A stretch of DNA of 64,000 nt. Source: Isoetes taiwanensis (Eukaryota > Streptophyta > Lycopodiopsida > Isoetales > Isoetaceae). The notes under the pieces are model-generated. The model was not told the origin of the DNA. It did not search any database and saw only the letters and a list, made by a program, of their open reading frames with translations. Shown piece after piece: positions 12,001 through 22,689 of this stretch; position 1 is the first letter of the stretch, and the number at the start of each line of letters is the position of its first letter. Location: assembly GCA_021234155.1 (NCBI GenBank), contig JAJEKV010000002.1, positions 11,086,725-11,150,724 of the forward strand, read 5' to 3'. The position numbers were made by a program, and so were the translations under genes.

Positions 12001-12470
12001 TTATGCTAAAGGACTTCTAACGCCACACACTTATGCTATGTATTCCTCATGCCCGCCAAGTGGCACATTTCTACTCTATTCTAGGTATACTCATCAAATG
12101 GAGACATCTCGAGCATGGTAGAACCATTATGCTTCAACGCTACTTTCTCAGATTTGTTCTGTAGTCAGATCTTTCTGATCTCGAGCCTTCTTGTTCGTGT
12201 ATTCTTGCTTTTCCCTTTGGGCCATTGTACATATTATTCTTGTTAGTACATTGATTCTAGTTTATATGTGTATTTTCTCTTGCACTTCCTTGTATCTAGC
12301 TCGTAGGCACTTTCTTGTATCTAGCTTGTGACACTTTATATTATAAAATTATAGGGTTAAGTATATCATGAATCAAACATCTGACTTCCTGAACGGCCAA
12401 GTATCATATGACTTATCCGGTCGAGATTTATCACATGACTTACCACCACTGTGATTCGTCATGCTTTAGT
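9026..12470. other. AT-rich anonymous sequence
   Basis: No gene, RNA or classified mobile element is supported. A 57-codon plus-strand frame around 9630-9790 follows an AG and reads Pro-Lys-Glu-Glu-Ile-Leu-Glu-Glu-Ile-Pro-Asp-Glu-Phe, which looks protein-like. It has no clear partner exons and I do not recognise it. A C/T-rich patch lies at about 11270-11600. The remaining frames are short and unremarkable. Confidence 0.5.
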
Positions 12471-12474
12471 CTTT

Positions 12475-13170
12475 TAAAGGGAAGGGGAAAGGAAACAGGA
12501 GAAGGGGAAAAAGCGAAGGGCAAAAAGGCCAGGAGAAAAAAGAAAAGGGAAAGGGAAAGGCAAAAAACAAGAAAGGAGAAAGGGAAGGGAAAAAAGACAC
12601 GAAGGGAAAGGGTGAGGATAGAAGGAAAAGGGAAGGGAAAAAGGGCACGGGAGAAAGGGGAAGAGGAAAAGGGTGGGGAGAAGGGAAGAGAAAAGGTAAA
12701 AGAAAGGGAGAGCGAAAAAAGGACTTTGGGAAAGGGGAAGAGGGAAAAGGTGGGGAAAGGAGGAAAGATGAAGGGAAAAAGGACACGGGAAGAAGAGAAA
12801 AATAGAAAGGGAGGGTAGAAGGGATGAGAAAAAGGGAAAGGGAAGAAAATGGAAGGAGAAAAGAAAAGAGGAAAAGGGCACGGGTAAAAAAGGAAGAGGG
12901 AAGGAGGAAAAGAGAAGGGAAAAAAAGGAAGAGAAAAATAGTGAGGAAATGGGAAAAAGAGAAATGGAAAAGAACGAAGGAGGAAGAAACGGAAGGGAAA
13001 AGGGCATAGGCAAGAGGGAAAGAGTGGGAAAAGAGAGGAGAAAAAAGGTGCTGGAAAATGAGAAAGAGAAAAAAGGCAGAGAAAAGGGAAGGAAAAAAGG
13101 AAAAGGGAAAGAGAAAAAGAAACAGGAGGGAGAGAGGGCAAAGTGGAAGGGAAATGAAATGAAATGAAAT
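12475..13170 (+). repeat. 0.7-kb polypurine tract (GA-rich low complexity)
   Basis: About 700 bp are almost entirely A and G on the plus strand, built from irregular units such as 'aaagggaaaggg', 'gagaaaaagg' and 'gggcacggg'. All three minus-strand frames stay open for more than 230 codons, which shows the frames result from composition (Ser/Phe/Pro/Leu-rich), not coding. It ends in 'atgaaatgaaatgaaat'. Such tracts can form triplex (H-DNA) structures and often expand by slippage. No gene is called here. Confidence 0.95.
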
Positions 13171-13239
13171 CGTGTTATTGTATGTAAGAACATCAGGTCT
13201 AGAAGACATATCTAATACATCAGAGAAATAACCAACTCC

Positions 13240-14935
13240 TTCATCCTAATATATCATCTATGGTGTTAGCATTATGTTCACTCCCCTCTATTTCGTAAAT
13301 ATTCAACAGAAACTTATAGTCTTTTACATGAATATGTAGCACAATAACAAGGGGTTCCAGGGCGGATTTGATATGGATGTAAAAATGACAATTTATAAAA
13401 CCATAGGACCCCCAATTATAAATGACTATAGACAAAATGAAAGGTGCCAGAGGCTCCAACATATGGTCTAGGCCATCGGATCGACGGATTCGACGACTGT
13501 GGTAGTCCAGGGTGCACCTCGTTTAGAATATGTAGCACAATAACAAGGGGTTCCAGGGGGGCTTTGATATGGATATAAAAATGACAATTCCTAAATTCAT
13601 AGACCATATATTCCTAAAACTTGAGTGGATTGTTATTAAAACAAAAAAACATAAATTCAAGATAGAAAATAATCACGTATAGCTCACTAGTTATATTGGC
13701 CAAAGCAGCTTTATTAGGACACTGAGTTATTTTGGTAAGCCTCCATATTTCATATTCGAAAGCCTTAGGCAAAGCCGTATAGAGGTTCGATAGTCCCTCA
13801 AAACCTTAGGCGAACTCGTATTTCATATTTTAAAATCATAGGCACCCCCAATTATAAATGACTATAGACGAAACGAGAGGTGCTCAGAGGCCCCAACATA
13901 TGGTCTGGGCCGTCAGATCTAAGGATCCGATGACTGTGGTAGTCCAGGATGCAGAATATCTAGCACAATAACAAGGGGTTCCAGGGGGGATTTGATATGG
14001 ATGTAAAAATGACAATTCCTAAATTCATAGCCCATCTATTCCTAAAACTTGATTGAGTTGTTATAAAAATATATATATATAAATTCAAGATAGAAAATAA
14101 TCATGGTAGCTCACTGGTTATATTGGCCAAAGCAGCTTTATTAGGACATTGAGTTATCTTAGTGGATGTTCAAGCCCCCACATCTTGTATTCTAAAACCT
14201 TAGGCAATGTCAGAGAAGGTTCACATTCGCCAAAACTTACGCTGGGGAATCAGATTTCGATATTTTCAAAATCATAGGGTAACTCCTAATTATAAATGAC
14301 TATATTAAATGGTGCCTAGAGGGCTCCAATATACGTCTGGTCAGTTTAATCGACGGATCCAACGATCGGTAGGTCTAGGGTGCACCTTGTTTAGAATATA
14401 TGTAGCACAATAACAAGGGGTTCCATAGGGAGAAAAGAAAAGAAGAGAAAAAAAATAAAAAATAAATTCAAGATAGAAAATATCAAGGTATTACTAGTTA
14501 TATTATCGGTGGCAGCTCTTTATTAGGACACTGAAGCATTTTGGCAGAGGTCCAAGTCCTACTCAGCATCTTGGTGCTGCTTCATTAAGCAGAGGTCTCG
14601 ACATTCCCTCAAAACCCAGGGCTTAACCTCGCCGCATTTCTTTTATTCCAAAATCACAGGCAATCCCCAATCATAAATTACTATGTATAAAAAACGCAGA
14701 GCTCCGCAGGTCTCTAACATACCTACCGGGTCAGCCGGATTGACGATCTACGAATCGCGATATATCCACATGCACCCCGCTTACAGAAATATTTCCAGCA
14801 TCAACAACAAGGCCATTGTAAAAGAGGAGGCCCGTGAGGCCCAACATATGAGGTACCTGACCCACGCATCCTAATTTAATCGTGGGTAGTCCGTAAGGCA
14901 CCTCGCTTAGAATAGCGTAGTCGCTTTGTCAACCT
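13240..14935 (+). repeat. tandem array of a ~430-440-bp unit with tRNA-promoter-like boxes
   Basis: The landmark 'tagcacaataacaaggggtt' recurs at 13337, 13533, 13961 and 14403, giving spacings of 196 (an internally deleted copy), 428 and 442 bp. A more degenerate copy continues to about 14930. Other parts recur in each unit: 'gatatggatgtaaaaatgac', 'caattataaatgactata', 'ccaacatatggtct' and 'agtccagg(g/a)tgca'. In the copy at 14107 the string 'tagctcactgg' matches an A box and 'tgttcaagccc' at 14167 matches a B box. The last copy has 'ggtccaagtcc' as B box. The unit may be a tRNA-derived SINE that became tandem, or a young satellite. Confidence 0.85.
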
Positions 14936-15600
14936 GACGAAAACAAGGAAGATACTTGAAAACAATGCCAGTTGTTAATAAGTATTGTTAATGCCAAGAA
15001 CGCTGTTAAATATGACATATAAAACCACCTCGCAAGCAATTGCAACGGAGCGTATTTCAACTCACAAACTGCCGAAATTCTGAGCACCCTGCCGCGCCTT
15101 AACATTTCATCACATTATTCCCAAGGCTCCCTCATATGGTCGCTCTCATGTCTCTAGAACATTGAACCTGCTACGCATGCAATCTAATAATCGCCTTCAA
15201 GAGGTTTCCTTTGTGAACATTCTGGTGAACCTACATGCCACCCATTAATTTGCGTGATCTCACTCCATTGGAGCAGTGATCCTACTGGCTCAGATATATG
15301 ACACCTCCTTCTGCCTAACCCATTCAAGTTCAACGCCTTCGGAGCCTCTAGCATCTCTGTCTCACGTCTCGCCACACGTCATTGCGCTTTGGATCTCGCT
15401 CACATTAGATTCCTTGCCCATCTTGGACGATTTTGCATGCATTTCTAATATCTTCCATCGCATCTTCCTTTGTTTCTCGCCAGAGGTTCATGACGGAACC
15501 GCACTCCCATCGGGTTCTTGCTTGCCTCAATCCTGATTCTTTATCCATATTGGGCAGTTCTTGTCTCTATGATGAGATTTCCATCCCTATTACAACGCAC
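14936..15600. other. non-coding spacer
   Basis: No repeat landmark of the preceding array is visible. No frame matches a family I know; the short open frames near 15276-15621 are C/T-rich and overlap one another in different frames. It separates the tandem array from the gypsy gag remnant. Confidence 0.45.
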
Positions 15601-15639
15601 CCAACAAAGCCAAGTGCTTGACAACAAGCGATTCTGAAT

Positions 15640-16195
15640 GGGTAATTACGAGCTCACCTCTAGCCCGGGAGGAGGTCATCTTGTTTCCAAGATTAGCCCG
15701 ATAGAAAAATTTGATGGGCCACTAGATCCAAGCTTCGAGGCTTTTTTGAATCAGATTCTGGCTTTGTTATTCGGCCTCCACCCTCACGTGATATACCAGA
15801 CGAACACAAGCTCCGACTAGTTGGCTCTCTCTTCCGGTTAGTCTTTGGTTGTCTCTCCTAATCGGAGAAAGGGGCTCTGAGTTGCAAAATTTTGCTTCAT
15901 TTACCAACTTCAGGCATGCTTTTGGAGACACCGACGCTAACGCAACAAGAACTAAGCTTTGGCAACTCAAAGTGGGCACTTCAGTCCGGGACTTCGGGCG
16001 AGGCTTCCGAAGTTCGACAGACAAGGCAGACACACCGGGAAGATGCCTTCTGACTCGCTTTTGAAGAGGGCTCCAAGGATATAAAGGATATAAGTTAATA
16101 CTATGGAGGATCCTTAATCTTGATGAAGCTATAAAGTTTTATGTCAGTCGATAACCGCTTTTGAGCGAAATGAAGACCTTAAATCACCGTGACAT
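15640..16195 (+). pseudogene. Ty3/gypsy gag remnant (retrotransposon capsid region)
   Basis: Translating across frames gives the pattern of a Ty3/gypsy capsid (retrotrans_gag) domain. Landmarks in order are 'FDGPLDPSFEAFLNQI', 'LVGSLFR', 'LIGERGSELQNFASFTN', 'HAFGDTD', 'TKLWQLKVGTSV', then a Ser-Lys-Asp-Ile-Lys-Asp-Ile block and a Leu-Asp-Glu-Ala-Ile / Asp-Asn-Arg-Phe block near 16120-16170. The motif order is that of the family, but several frameshifts and stops break it. The protein would form the retroelement capsid. No protease or reverse transcriptase follows, so it is an isolated fragment. The wording resembles gags of fungal and basal-plant chromoviruses more than those of common angiosperm clades, judged from memory. 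Confidence 0.75.
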
Positions 16196-16374
16196 GAGAA
16201 AACTTGAGGAAATGTTTTCAATAAGCATTAAGTCAAAGATTTGCAAAAGTGCTCCGACCTAATCTTAGTTTGTTAGAGGGTTAAACCTTGCTTCGCGGCA
16301 ACTATTTTTGCAGACCGTGGTGACTTACTCATCGCAGACGTATTATTTAATAATCTGCATGATCGCCACAAAGA

Positions 16375-16442
16375 AGACAATAACAAGGGGTTCCAGTGGG
16401 ATTCGATATGGATGTAACAATGACAATTCCTAAATTCATACC
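16375..16442 (+). repeat. dispersed fragment of the 13.2-14.9 kb repeat unit
   Basis: 'caataacaaggggttccag', a 'gatatggatgtaacaatgac' block and 'aattcctaaattcata' repeat the landmark part of the tandem unit with few changes. Flanking sequence does not match. A shorter scrap, 'caataacaaggggttt', occurs at about 18093. The unit therefore also exists as dispersed pieces. Confidence 0.85.
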
Positions 16443-16825
16443 TGTCGGGCAGAGCACTTTCTTAAATTGCATCTTTCAAATCACTGCGCTTTTAAGAGTT
16501 AAGAATTGTAGTGCAGACATTGGGAAATCGAAGGAAGTAGTTTCCAGGAGTAAGCTTTGCTCATGAAGAGCGGACTCCAGGGATGCTTGAAGATGACCCT
16601 AATCAGGTCGGATTTAATCTGAAAGAGCTAGATTCCTCCCAAAAGACATGCTAGAGAAGCTTCTGGTAGCAGATAAGATTCATTGGGAAAGCATAGTGGT
16701 AGCTTTGCATCAACTACTGCTCTTGGAAACATCTTGAATCATGCAAAATCTAGACCTAGGAGCCGATAATACTGAAACCATTCCAGAAGTTCGAAAGGCA
16801 TGTTGAAGCCGACGGCCGTGATAGG

Positions 16826-16920
16826 ATGCCCACCGGCATGATTCTGGACCGGGGACCTCGCGGACCCAGGAGCTGGAGCGTCACCGCCACACCGGAATAA
16901 TGTGTGACCGGTGGGCATCC
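16826..16920. repeat. 13-bp perfect inverted repeat with G/C-rich loop
   Basis: 'ggatgcccaccgg' at 16826-16838 pairs perfectly with 'ccggtgggcatcc' at 16908-16920. The ~70-nt loop is G/C-rich and contains 'gggacctcgcggaccc'. The island stands out from its AT-rich surroundings. It could be a small foldback element or an insertion end; no function can be read. Confidence 0.8.
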
Positions 16921-19260
16921 CTCACAACATGAAAAGGGAGCTTTTTTTGGTTCTTTGTGGAGGTCCTACATGGCGCTCGGGTTCGCTATGGCGATGGTGC
17001 TGGCCCTGACGGAGATCCCTAACGCCGGGGCTGCCCATAGCCTCAGATTCAAGCTTCGGCCCCTCGAAAGGCTCTGGATCCAACATTTTGTAGCTAAAAC
17101 TTTGTAAAGGCACTTCAAGCAGATCGATCTTTATTTTCAGTCAAACTACCGCATCTGGCGATCCGTGTCTTTAGCCTAGCTTTTAAGAATAACGGTATGC
17201 TCTGCTTTTGAGTTTTTCTTGTTCATCCTTCCTCGATTTTTACTTTACTGCATGCCCTCGTTTATTAGTTTGGAGCGGCTGAATGGATTTCGCGCAGGTA
17301 GGATTTTGATGTCATTGAAGAGATATTTTCAAATTTGCCAAAGATTAGCCCTAGTTTTCAGCCTTGAAGCTGCAACAAATGCGTTTAGGATGTAGCCGTT
17401 GTTTTGTTCCCCTGTGAGTCGCTTGCCCTCGGTTGGTCCTATTTGCTAAGCTTAGTCAGATGACCAGAAAAGCTTTGAAGCTTCATATCTTGTTTTCACG
17501 TAAACATGTCTTTTGCAGCCTATTCTGTTTATTAAGCGTTCATGTAGTTTTTGTAATTCATCCGCCAAGTTTTGTAGAAGCCGCATTGATGAATACAAAG
17601 GCTAAGAAGCTTAGCCATTTCTTTATGATTTTTAAGCATCACTGGACTTGCTTCCCCGAAAGTTAATCTATCAGATAAATCTATTCGTGTAAAATCTACT
17701 GCTTAAATGAAACGCAGGGCTTATCTTTTGGCAACCGCTATAACTGTAAATTTTATATGTTCTAATAGGCATCCCACTTTCCATTCCGGATTGTAGGGAT
17801 ATGCCACGTGGCAGTTGTGGCTCATTTTCAGACAAAAAATGCGATCCACTTTCCATGTTGTGTGGTAGAAATGTTGGCAAACCTCCTCGGACGATACCTG
17901 TGAATCCGCTCTACCTCAAGGTTCTATCTAAAGGCATTTTGGTTATTCTCAATTTTCAAGGGCATTCGTGTAATATTCGCATTTTACAAGGACATTTTTA
18001 TACCTTTCGCTTTTATATAATATAAGAAAAGTTTCGTATAGACTTCAAGCTCCTACAAATGGTTGTGAAAGCCTTGATAGAATAAGTCCATACAATAACA
18101 AGGGGTTTGTAATGAACGTTTGGCCAAAATTACTGCATTATTCCTTTAAAATTATACGATGTAATCGCTCCTGGCCTCGCTTTTGCAAAGCTGCCGCTTC
18201 AGGACTCAAGCGAGCTTCATCCTAAAACTCTCGTGGGGAGCAAGGTAAGAAAGATAAAGCTATTCAAGGTTGTATTATCTAAGTCAGAGATTTGAAAAAT
18301 CAAGCCGTAGATTGGGAATTTGAGATCGGAATTAGAGCTAGAGATAGAGGCATGAGGGAGAAAAGGAAGGAAGAAACGATAAAATAGAAAAACAGAGAAT
18401 AAGCAGTTCAAGGGAGGATTTACGCCGGAGGAAAAAGTGCGATTAAACTAGGGACCAAAGGGACTTCATGGATTCCGGGGCTTGGAGCCGATTTCTTCCT
18501 CACGGATTTATTCGCGCTTTTGGAGTCGGATTTTCCTCGGCCGAGGTTGGATTGTTGGAGGATCGAGGCGCCAGACCTTATTTTGGTCTTCACTCCATTG
18601 GCTTCCTATTTTTCCCCACCACTATGAATCTCTGGCCTTTGAAAACCTTGAGTTTGAGGCTAGGCCATGAAAAATCCTTGAAGCGAAATAACCTGCGATA
18701 TCTTCAATCTTTAAACTCCCAGCCTACACCATATCCGCCATAGCCTCGCCCTCCGCAATAGCCTTGCTACCCTCCGCCATAGCCAATGAAGAAGGAATGG
18801 TTCGATGCCACGCGCGGTCGGCCTAGAATGATCGCATTCTCGCCGACGCTCATTATGTCCCAGAATGTAACGCCTCGAAAGATTCCTCGCAGATCTAATT
18901 TTTCCTCAGTCGCCACTCTGGCTGCACACCTCAGCATGCTACATGTGTCAAAGGAAGCATAAGGTTAATATCTACGGCATTCATTTTAAACACTTTGCTG
19001 CAATGTTGTTTATGGCGAGCCACAATTCATAGGTTATGGCCAGTGTTGGGCAAACTTTTTAGGTCCCATAAAAAAATGTCCTATGGTTTACTTTTTTATG
19101 GCTGCCAAGATTTAACACTTTAAGAGGATTGACCATGTAGGAATGCAAATTTGATTGTTGGGGGCATAATGAGCCATGTGGTGCAGATTCTGAAGGAATA
19201 TAATTACTCTGCTGGGAATTCAATGGGGTATTCTAAAAATGGGATGGTTCTACCCAATCA
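16921..19260. other. no supported gene
   Basis: Contains only short frames of no known family. Visible landmarks are the 12-bp palindrome at 17802-17813, a direct repeat 'ccactttccat' about 70 bp apart near 17774 and 17845, a scrap of the tandem-array unit near 18093, and a run of related 'ccgccatagcc' units near 18736-18787. An 18.47-18.74 kb plus-strand frame of 91 codons has no recognisable motif. Confidence 0.45.
17802..17813. promoter_or_regulatory. G-box palindrome (CACGTG core)
   Basis: 'tgccacgtggca' is a perfect 12-bp palindrome around CACGTG, the core bound by plant bZIP and bHLH factors. No gene start with readable coding lies directly downstream, so a regulatory role is not shown; the nearest real gene, SCP2, starts 1.5 kb away. 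Confidence 0.35.
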
Positions 19261-19274
19261 TACAACGGTTAGGG

Positions 19275-19345
19275 TATAAACCAAGCCATAGCCATAGCCA
19301 TAACCAAGCAATCAGTGAGCTCGGCCCATTCTGCCGGAGTTAGCC
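19275..19345 (+). promoter_or_regulatory. TATA box and 5' leader of the SCP2 gene
   Basis: 'tataaa' lies at 19275-19280, about 70 bp before the SCP2 start codon, a normal distance for a short plant leader. Between them a 'ccatag' unit repeats. The start codon context 'gttagccATGGCC' is a good plant translation start, with purine-poor flanks but G at +4. Confidence 0.5.
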
Positions 19346-20007
19346 ATGGCCGATCAGAAATTTTCCGATTCTTCAGCTCTCAAATCGGCCGTTTTACTGG
19401 AAAAAATGGCCGAGCATCTTGCTTCCAGCGCAGGCGAGGAGCTGAAGAAGAAGATTGGCCTTATTTATCAGATCAACATCGGTCCCAAGGTAGGGCTTTT
19501 ACGAATTTGAGCTTAGAACTCGTTAAAATGTAACAGAAATTTGCTGCTTTCTGTGTTCTGATGTTTAGATGTTAAATATTTGCAGAAAATAGGGTTTGAA
19601 GAGGAAAGTTTTGTGGTGGATCTGAAGAATGGCAAGGTTCTGAAAGGTTTGTAGACCAAGGATGAACATTCTGAGGCAAAAACGAAGATTCAATGCTTTT
19701 AAATTCTGTTACAGGGAAGAGTGAAGAGAAGCCAGATGCAACCTTTTCCTTTGCAGATGCTGATTTTGTTGCAGTTGCTACTGGCAAAATGAATCCCCAG
19801 ATGGCCTTTTTGAGGTAAGATTATGTAAGATTGTTTGAATTAACAGGCAAATCTGCTGCAGAGGAATGATTTACAGAAGGTTTCATTGGGCATTAAGTAA
19901 TATAAGTTACAAAATGCAGGGGGAAAATGAAGATCAAAGGGAGCATGAGTGCAGCAAATAAGTTTACGCCTGATATTTTCCCCAAGGAAGCAAGAGCAAG
20001 GCTATAA
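19346..20007 (+). CDS. sterol carrier protein 2 (SCP2-domain protein), four exons, intact
   Basis: A stand-alone plant-type SCP2 that would bind and transfer lipids such as acyl-CoA and sterols, probably in peroxisomes. Exons are 19346-19489, 19586-19646, 19715-19814 and 19920-20007. All introns are GT...AG, 68-105 bp long, and phases agree, giving 393 nt and 130 residues. Arabidopsis SCP2 is about 123 residues. Conserved stretches are 'KKKIGLIYQINIGPK' in exon 1, 'FVVDLKNGKV' in exon 2, 'DATFSFADADF' and 'VATGKMNPQMAF' in exon 3, and 'MKIKGSMSAANKF' in exon 4. The protein ends Ala-Arg-Leu-stop, a plant PTS1 peroxisomal signal. The first ATG is chosen because the residues after it match the family N-terminal helix. 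No canonical AATAAA signal is seen within 120 bp after the stop. This is the only complete gene recognised in the window. Confidence 0.95.
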
Positions 20008-21105
20008 TCAGATTAATATGTGCATTTTGCTCTAATGTATGGTTCTAGTGGTTCCATTATTTGTATAGATGATGAAATTCTTCCCTTAACTAAAGGGTAC
20101 TAGGCTTGCCACGTTAGTTAGTAACATGTGAAGTTCATGGAAACGTGTAAGGCTTTAATGCCTTTTGATTCTAGTCTAAGGCAAGCCTTAGTCTATTCTC
20201 ATAAATTTGTACTTGTTTCAAAGCTCCAAGGCAATGCATACAAATGCCTTTCATTCACATATAAAATATTAGTGTATTTTGTCCGTGTGATTGTGCCTTG
20301 GTGCTATTTTAGATTATCTATTTGCAACTCTTTTTTTAGATTGCCCTTGTTAAGGGGGAAATTGTTTAGGGGGAAGATGGGTCTAGACATTTTGAGAAAT
20401 ATTTTAAGCATATTTATCGTGGGTAGTGTTGTGTTAATGCCTATATGTGTTAATGCTTTTTTGTGTCCATTAGATCAGGGTATGATTCTCAATATGCTGA
20501 TCAAATTCACCTCAAATCCATAATGCATTAACCTAACAAAATAAAATGTGATCCATCGACACAAATATTTGCACCGGAAAGACATCACCCTTACATTCAC
20601 AGAATAATAATCGCGGGCTACACAAAACGCTGAAACTAAAACACACCATATACGGCTTCAAAACAAAGAACTAAAAACATAATTACATGGCTTCCTATCC
20701 GCAGAAGGCACTCCATCCCCGCAAAAATCCCATCCTAAAGTATTTCAAGTAATCTAACCGTATCACTCCACCTCCCTCAATCTCTAACAACCACATGTCT
20801 CCACCCACACAAGAGCTGCATTGGAACAAAGAAACAAGACAACATATACTTTCCAAGCAACCAAGGATGCAACAAACGACCGACAGCGCTGGCTACAACC
20901 GCCTCTAGCATTGCATAATACAGATTCTCGAAGAAATCGCTCCACAATCAAGGAATCAATAACACTACCGAGGATCCTCAACCAATCCACATGCTACAAA
21001 ACTAGAATCAACACATATTCCTTCTGAATATACATAGAAAAATCTCTTTCAATTGCAAGCAAGCACTCTCGCAAGATTCTCGACAAGGGGAAGTCCCATC
21101 CCAAC
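20008..21105. other. SCP2 3' flank and A/C-rich spacer
   Basis: Directly after SCP2 lies its 3' flank. A 131-codon frame at 20128-20523 has no family motif. From about 20520 the plus strand becomes rich in A and C and poor in G; a similar composition resumes after the copia element (26340-26760). This suggests the copia element inserted into one A/C-rich block. The segment at 20380-20417 is the probable source of the patch at 26784-26818. Confidence 0.5.
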
Positions 21106-21109
21106 TCAG

Positions 21110-21745
21110 GAAATATAGATTATCTGTTCATCTTATATTTTCTCATATAGAGAAAATTCTGTGGAGATATGCACCGTGGATGATAAGCAGTTATCGTAAT
21201 TGTTGAATTGGAGTTTTAAATAAAATAAGCCTAGGGAAATCCATATCTTCATAAACAAGGTCTTGGTTTTCATTGTCAATATTACTCCAAAGGATAATAT
21301 CGAAGGATTTCATTATAAAGGTTCCAATACCTTATTATTAGCCGAGAATGAAGTCTAAATATGGAAGGAAAGCTTCCTACTAAGTTATCCGACGCCGATA
21401 GCTTAGGAAAATGGTGCTAAGTTGCATAACCGGAACCCTTGTGAAATAAAAGATGTATAGGATTGATTGTATTATATCAAGGAGGTAGCATTCATCCCAA
21501 GATTATTCTATAGAGGTAAAAGTTGTCTAATAATATTAAAGCATTAACATCCCATTCGAATAAAGAAAGCTAAGCAATATTTCTCGATGGTTCAAATATG
21601 ATTCTTGTGTCTATTTAGAACAAGTAAATATCTTAGTGATTTGTGATATGTTCATTGTCTATTGAAGTGCAAGATAATAATTGATTCAATAAGTGAATTA
21701 GAACTATTGATCTTATTATACTAATGTAAAGGGTAATTTAACTTT
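21110..21745 (+). repeat. 5' LTR of the copia element (truncated at its left end)
   Basis: Aligns in order with 25840-26310. Shared landmarks are 'gttcatcttatattttc', 'gagatatgcaccgtggatga', 'cttcataaacaaggtctt', 'attgattgtattatatcaag' and 'gcaagataataattgattc'. It contains about 120 bp near 21540-21660 that the other LTR lacks. It also lacks the first ~40 bp, including the TGTTGAGAAACTG start, of the other LTR. No primer-binding site matching initiator tRNA-Met was found just after it. Confidence 0.85.
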
Positions 21746-22689
21746 GCGTGCAAATCATAATGTCTAGCGACTTGGGGCAAGTTTACTGAAAGTGCTATAG
21801 ATGTTTTCAAGGGAGATACTGGCCAAGTATGGAAGGAGAAAGTTGGGCATGTGTTGCAAGTAGAGGATCTCTGGGATCTTATTGATCTCAGGGAGAAGAA
21901 GCCGACTAAGAAAGGGCCGGAGTAGTAATTGTGAGTTACTATACTGTATCAAAGGAACACACTAGGAGTGACTGCTAGGAGGAGGATTATCCGGGTTTAA
22001 TCAAAGAAGCCCAAGGGATTATCATGAGTAAGGTAAGTTCCAAAGATTGTGCTGTTGAGGGAACGACTCCTACAAATGGAACTACATGTTGAGAATTATG
22101 AGGAAAAAGACATCCCTCACAAATTGATGTATTGAGAATGAGTTGAGGAGGCTTAAATTTGTGGAAATAATGATGTGAGTGAATTTCTTCGCAATTACAA
22201 TGTTATTGCAGATTTAGAGGGAGCTGCGCTCTATACTCAGCAATAGCAAAGTTGGCCATGTCCCCGGCGATGCCTGGAAACCTTGGTAACATTTCTATTC
22301 TATGAGAACCATTGTAAGAACCAAGGTTTCGAGGCCGAGAATGTTGAAACTCAACTAGGAACGTAACAGTACTTTGGAGAAGATGATGCTGCTCTCAAGT
22401 TCTTTTTGTGAACAGAGACACGGCGGGAGGAAGGATAGGACCATGTTTTAACCGCATAAGTATGGTCAAATTTTAAAGTAGATTGATCCAACTCCTAAGG
22501 ACAACAATCAAGGGGACAAGGCAGGGTCGTGAGAGGATCCGGGTTTCAGAGGAAGGGCAGGGCAGAGCGGTGAAGAGGAAGGTATGAAGCTAATGTGGCG
22601 TATTAGCAAGCGAAGAAAACAACCACTCATTTGTACCGATGAGGAAAGTAAGTCTAAAGCTCTTTTGCCGGTTTTAACAATAGACTTGA

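Noticed and set aside
12440-13209. Three overlapping minus-strand open frames of 233-247 codons
   Set aside because: All three frames are open together over a polypurine tract and give Ser/Phe/Pro/Leu low complexity, so the openness is compositional.
13240-14935. CRISPR array
   Set aside because: Regular repeats, but the period is about 435 bp, the whole unit is repeated rather than short repeats with unique spacers, and the DNA is plant nuclear.
20128-20523. 131-codon gene directly after SCP2
   Set aside because: No recognisable motif; it begins soon after the SCP2 stop and reads into AT-rich sequence with hydrophobic, compositional residues.
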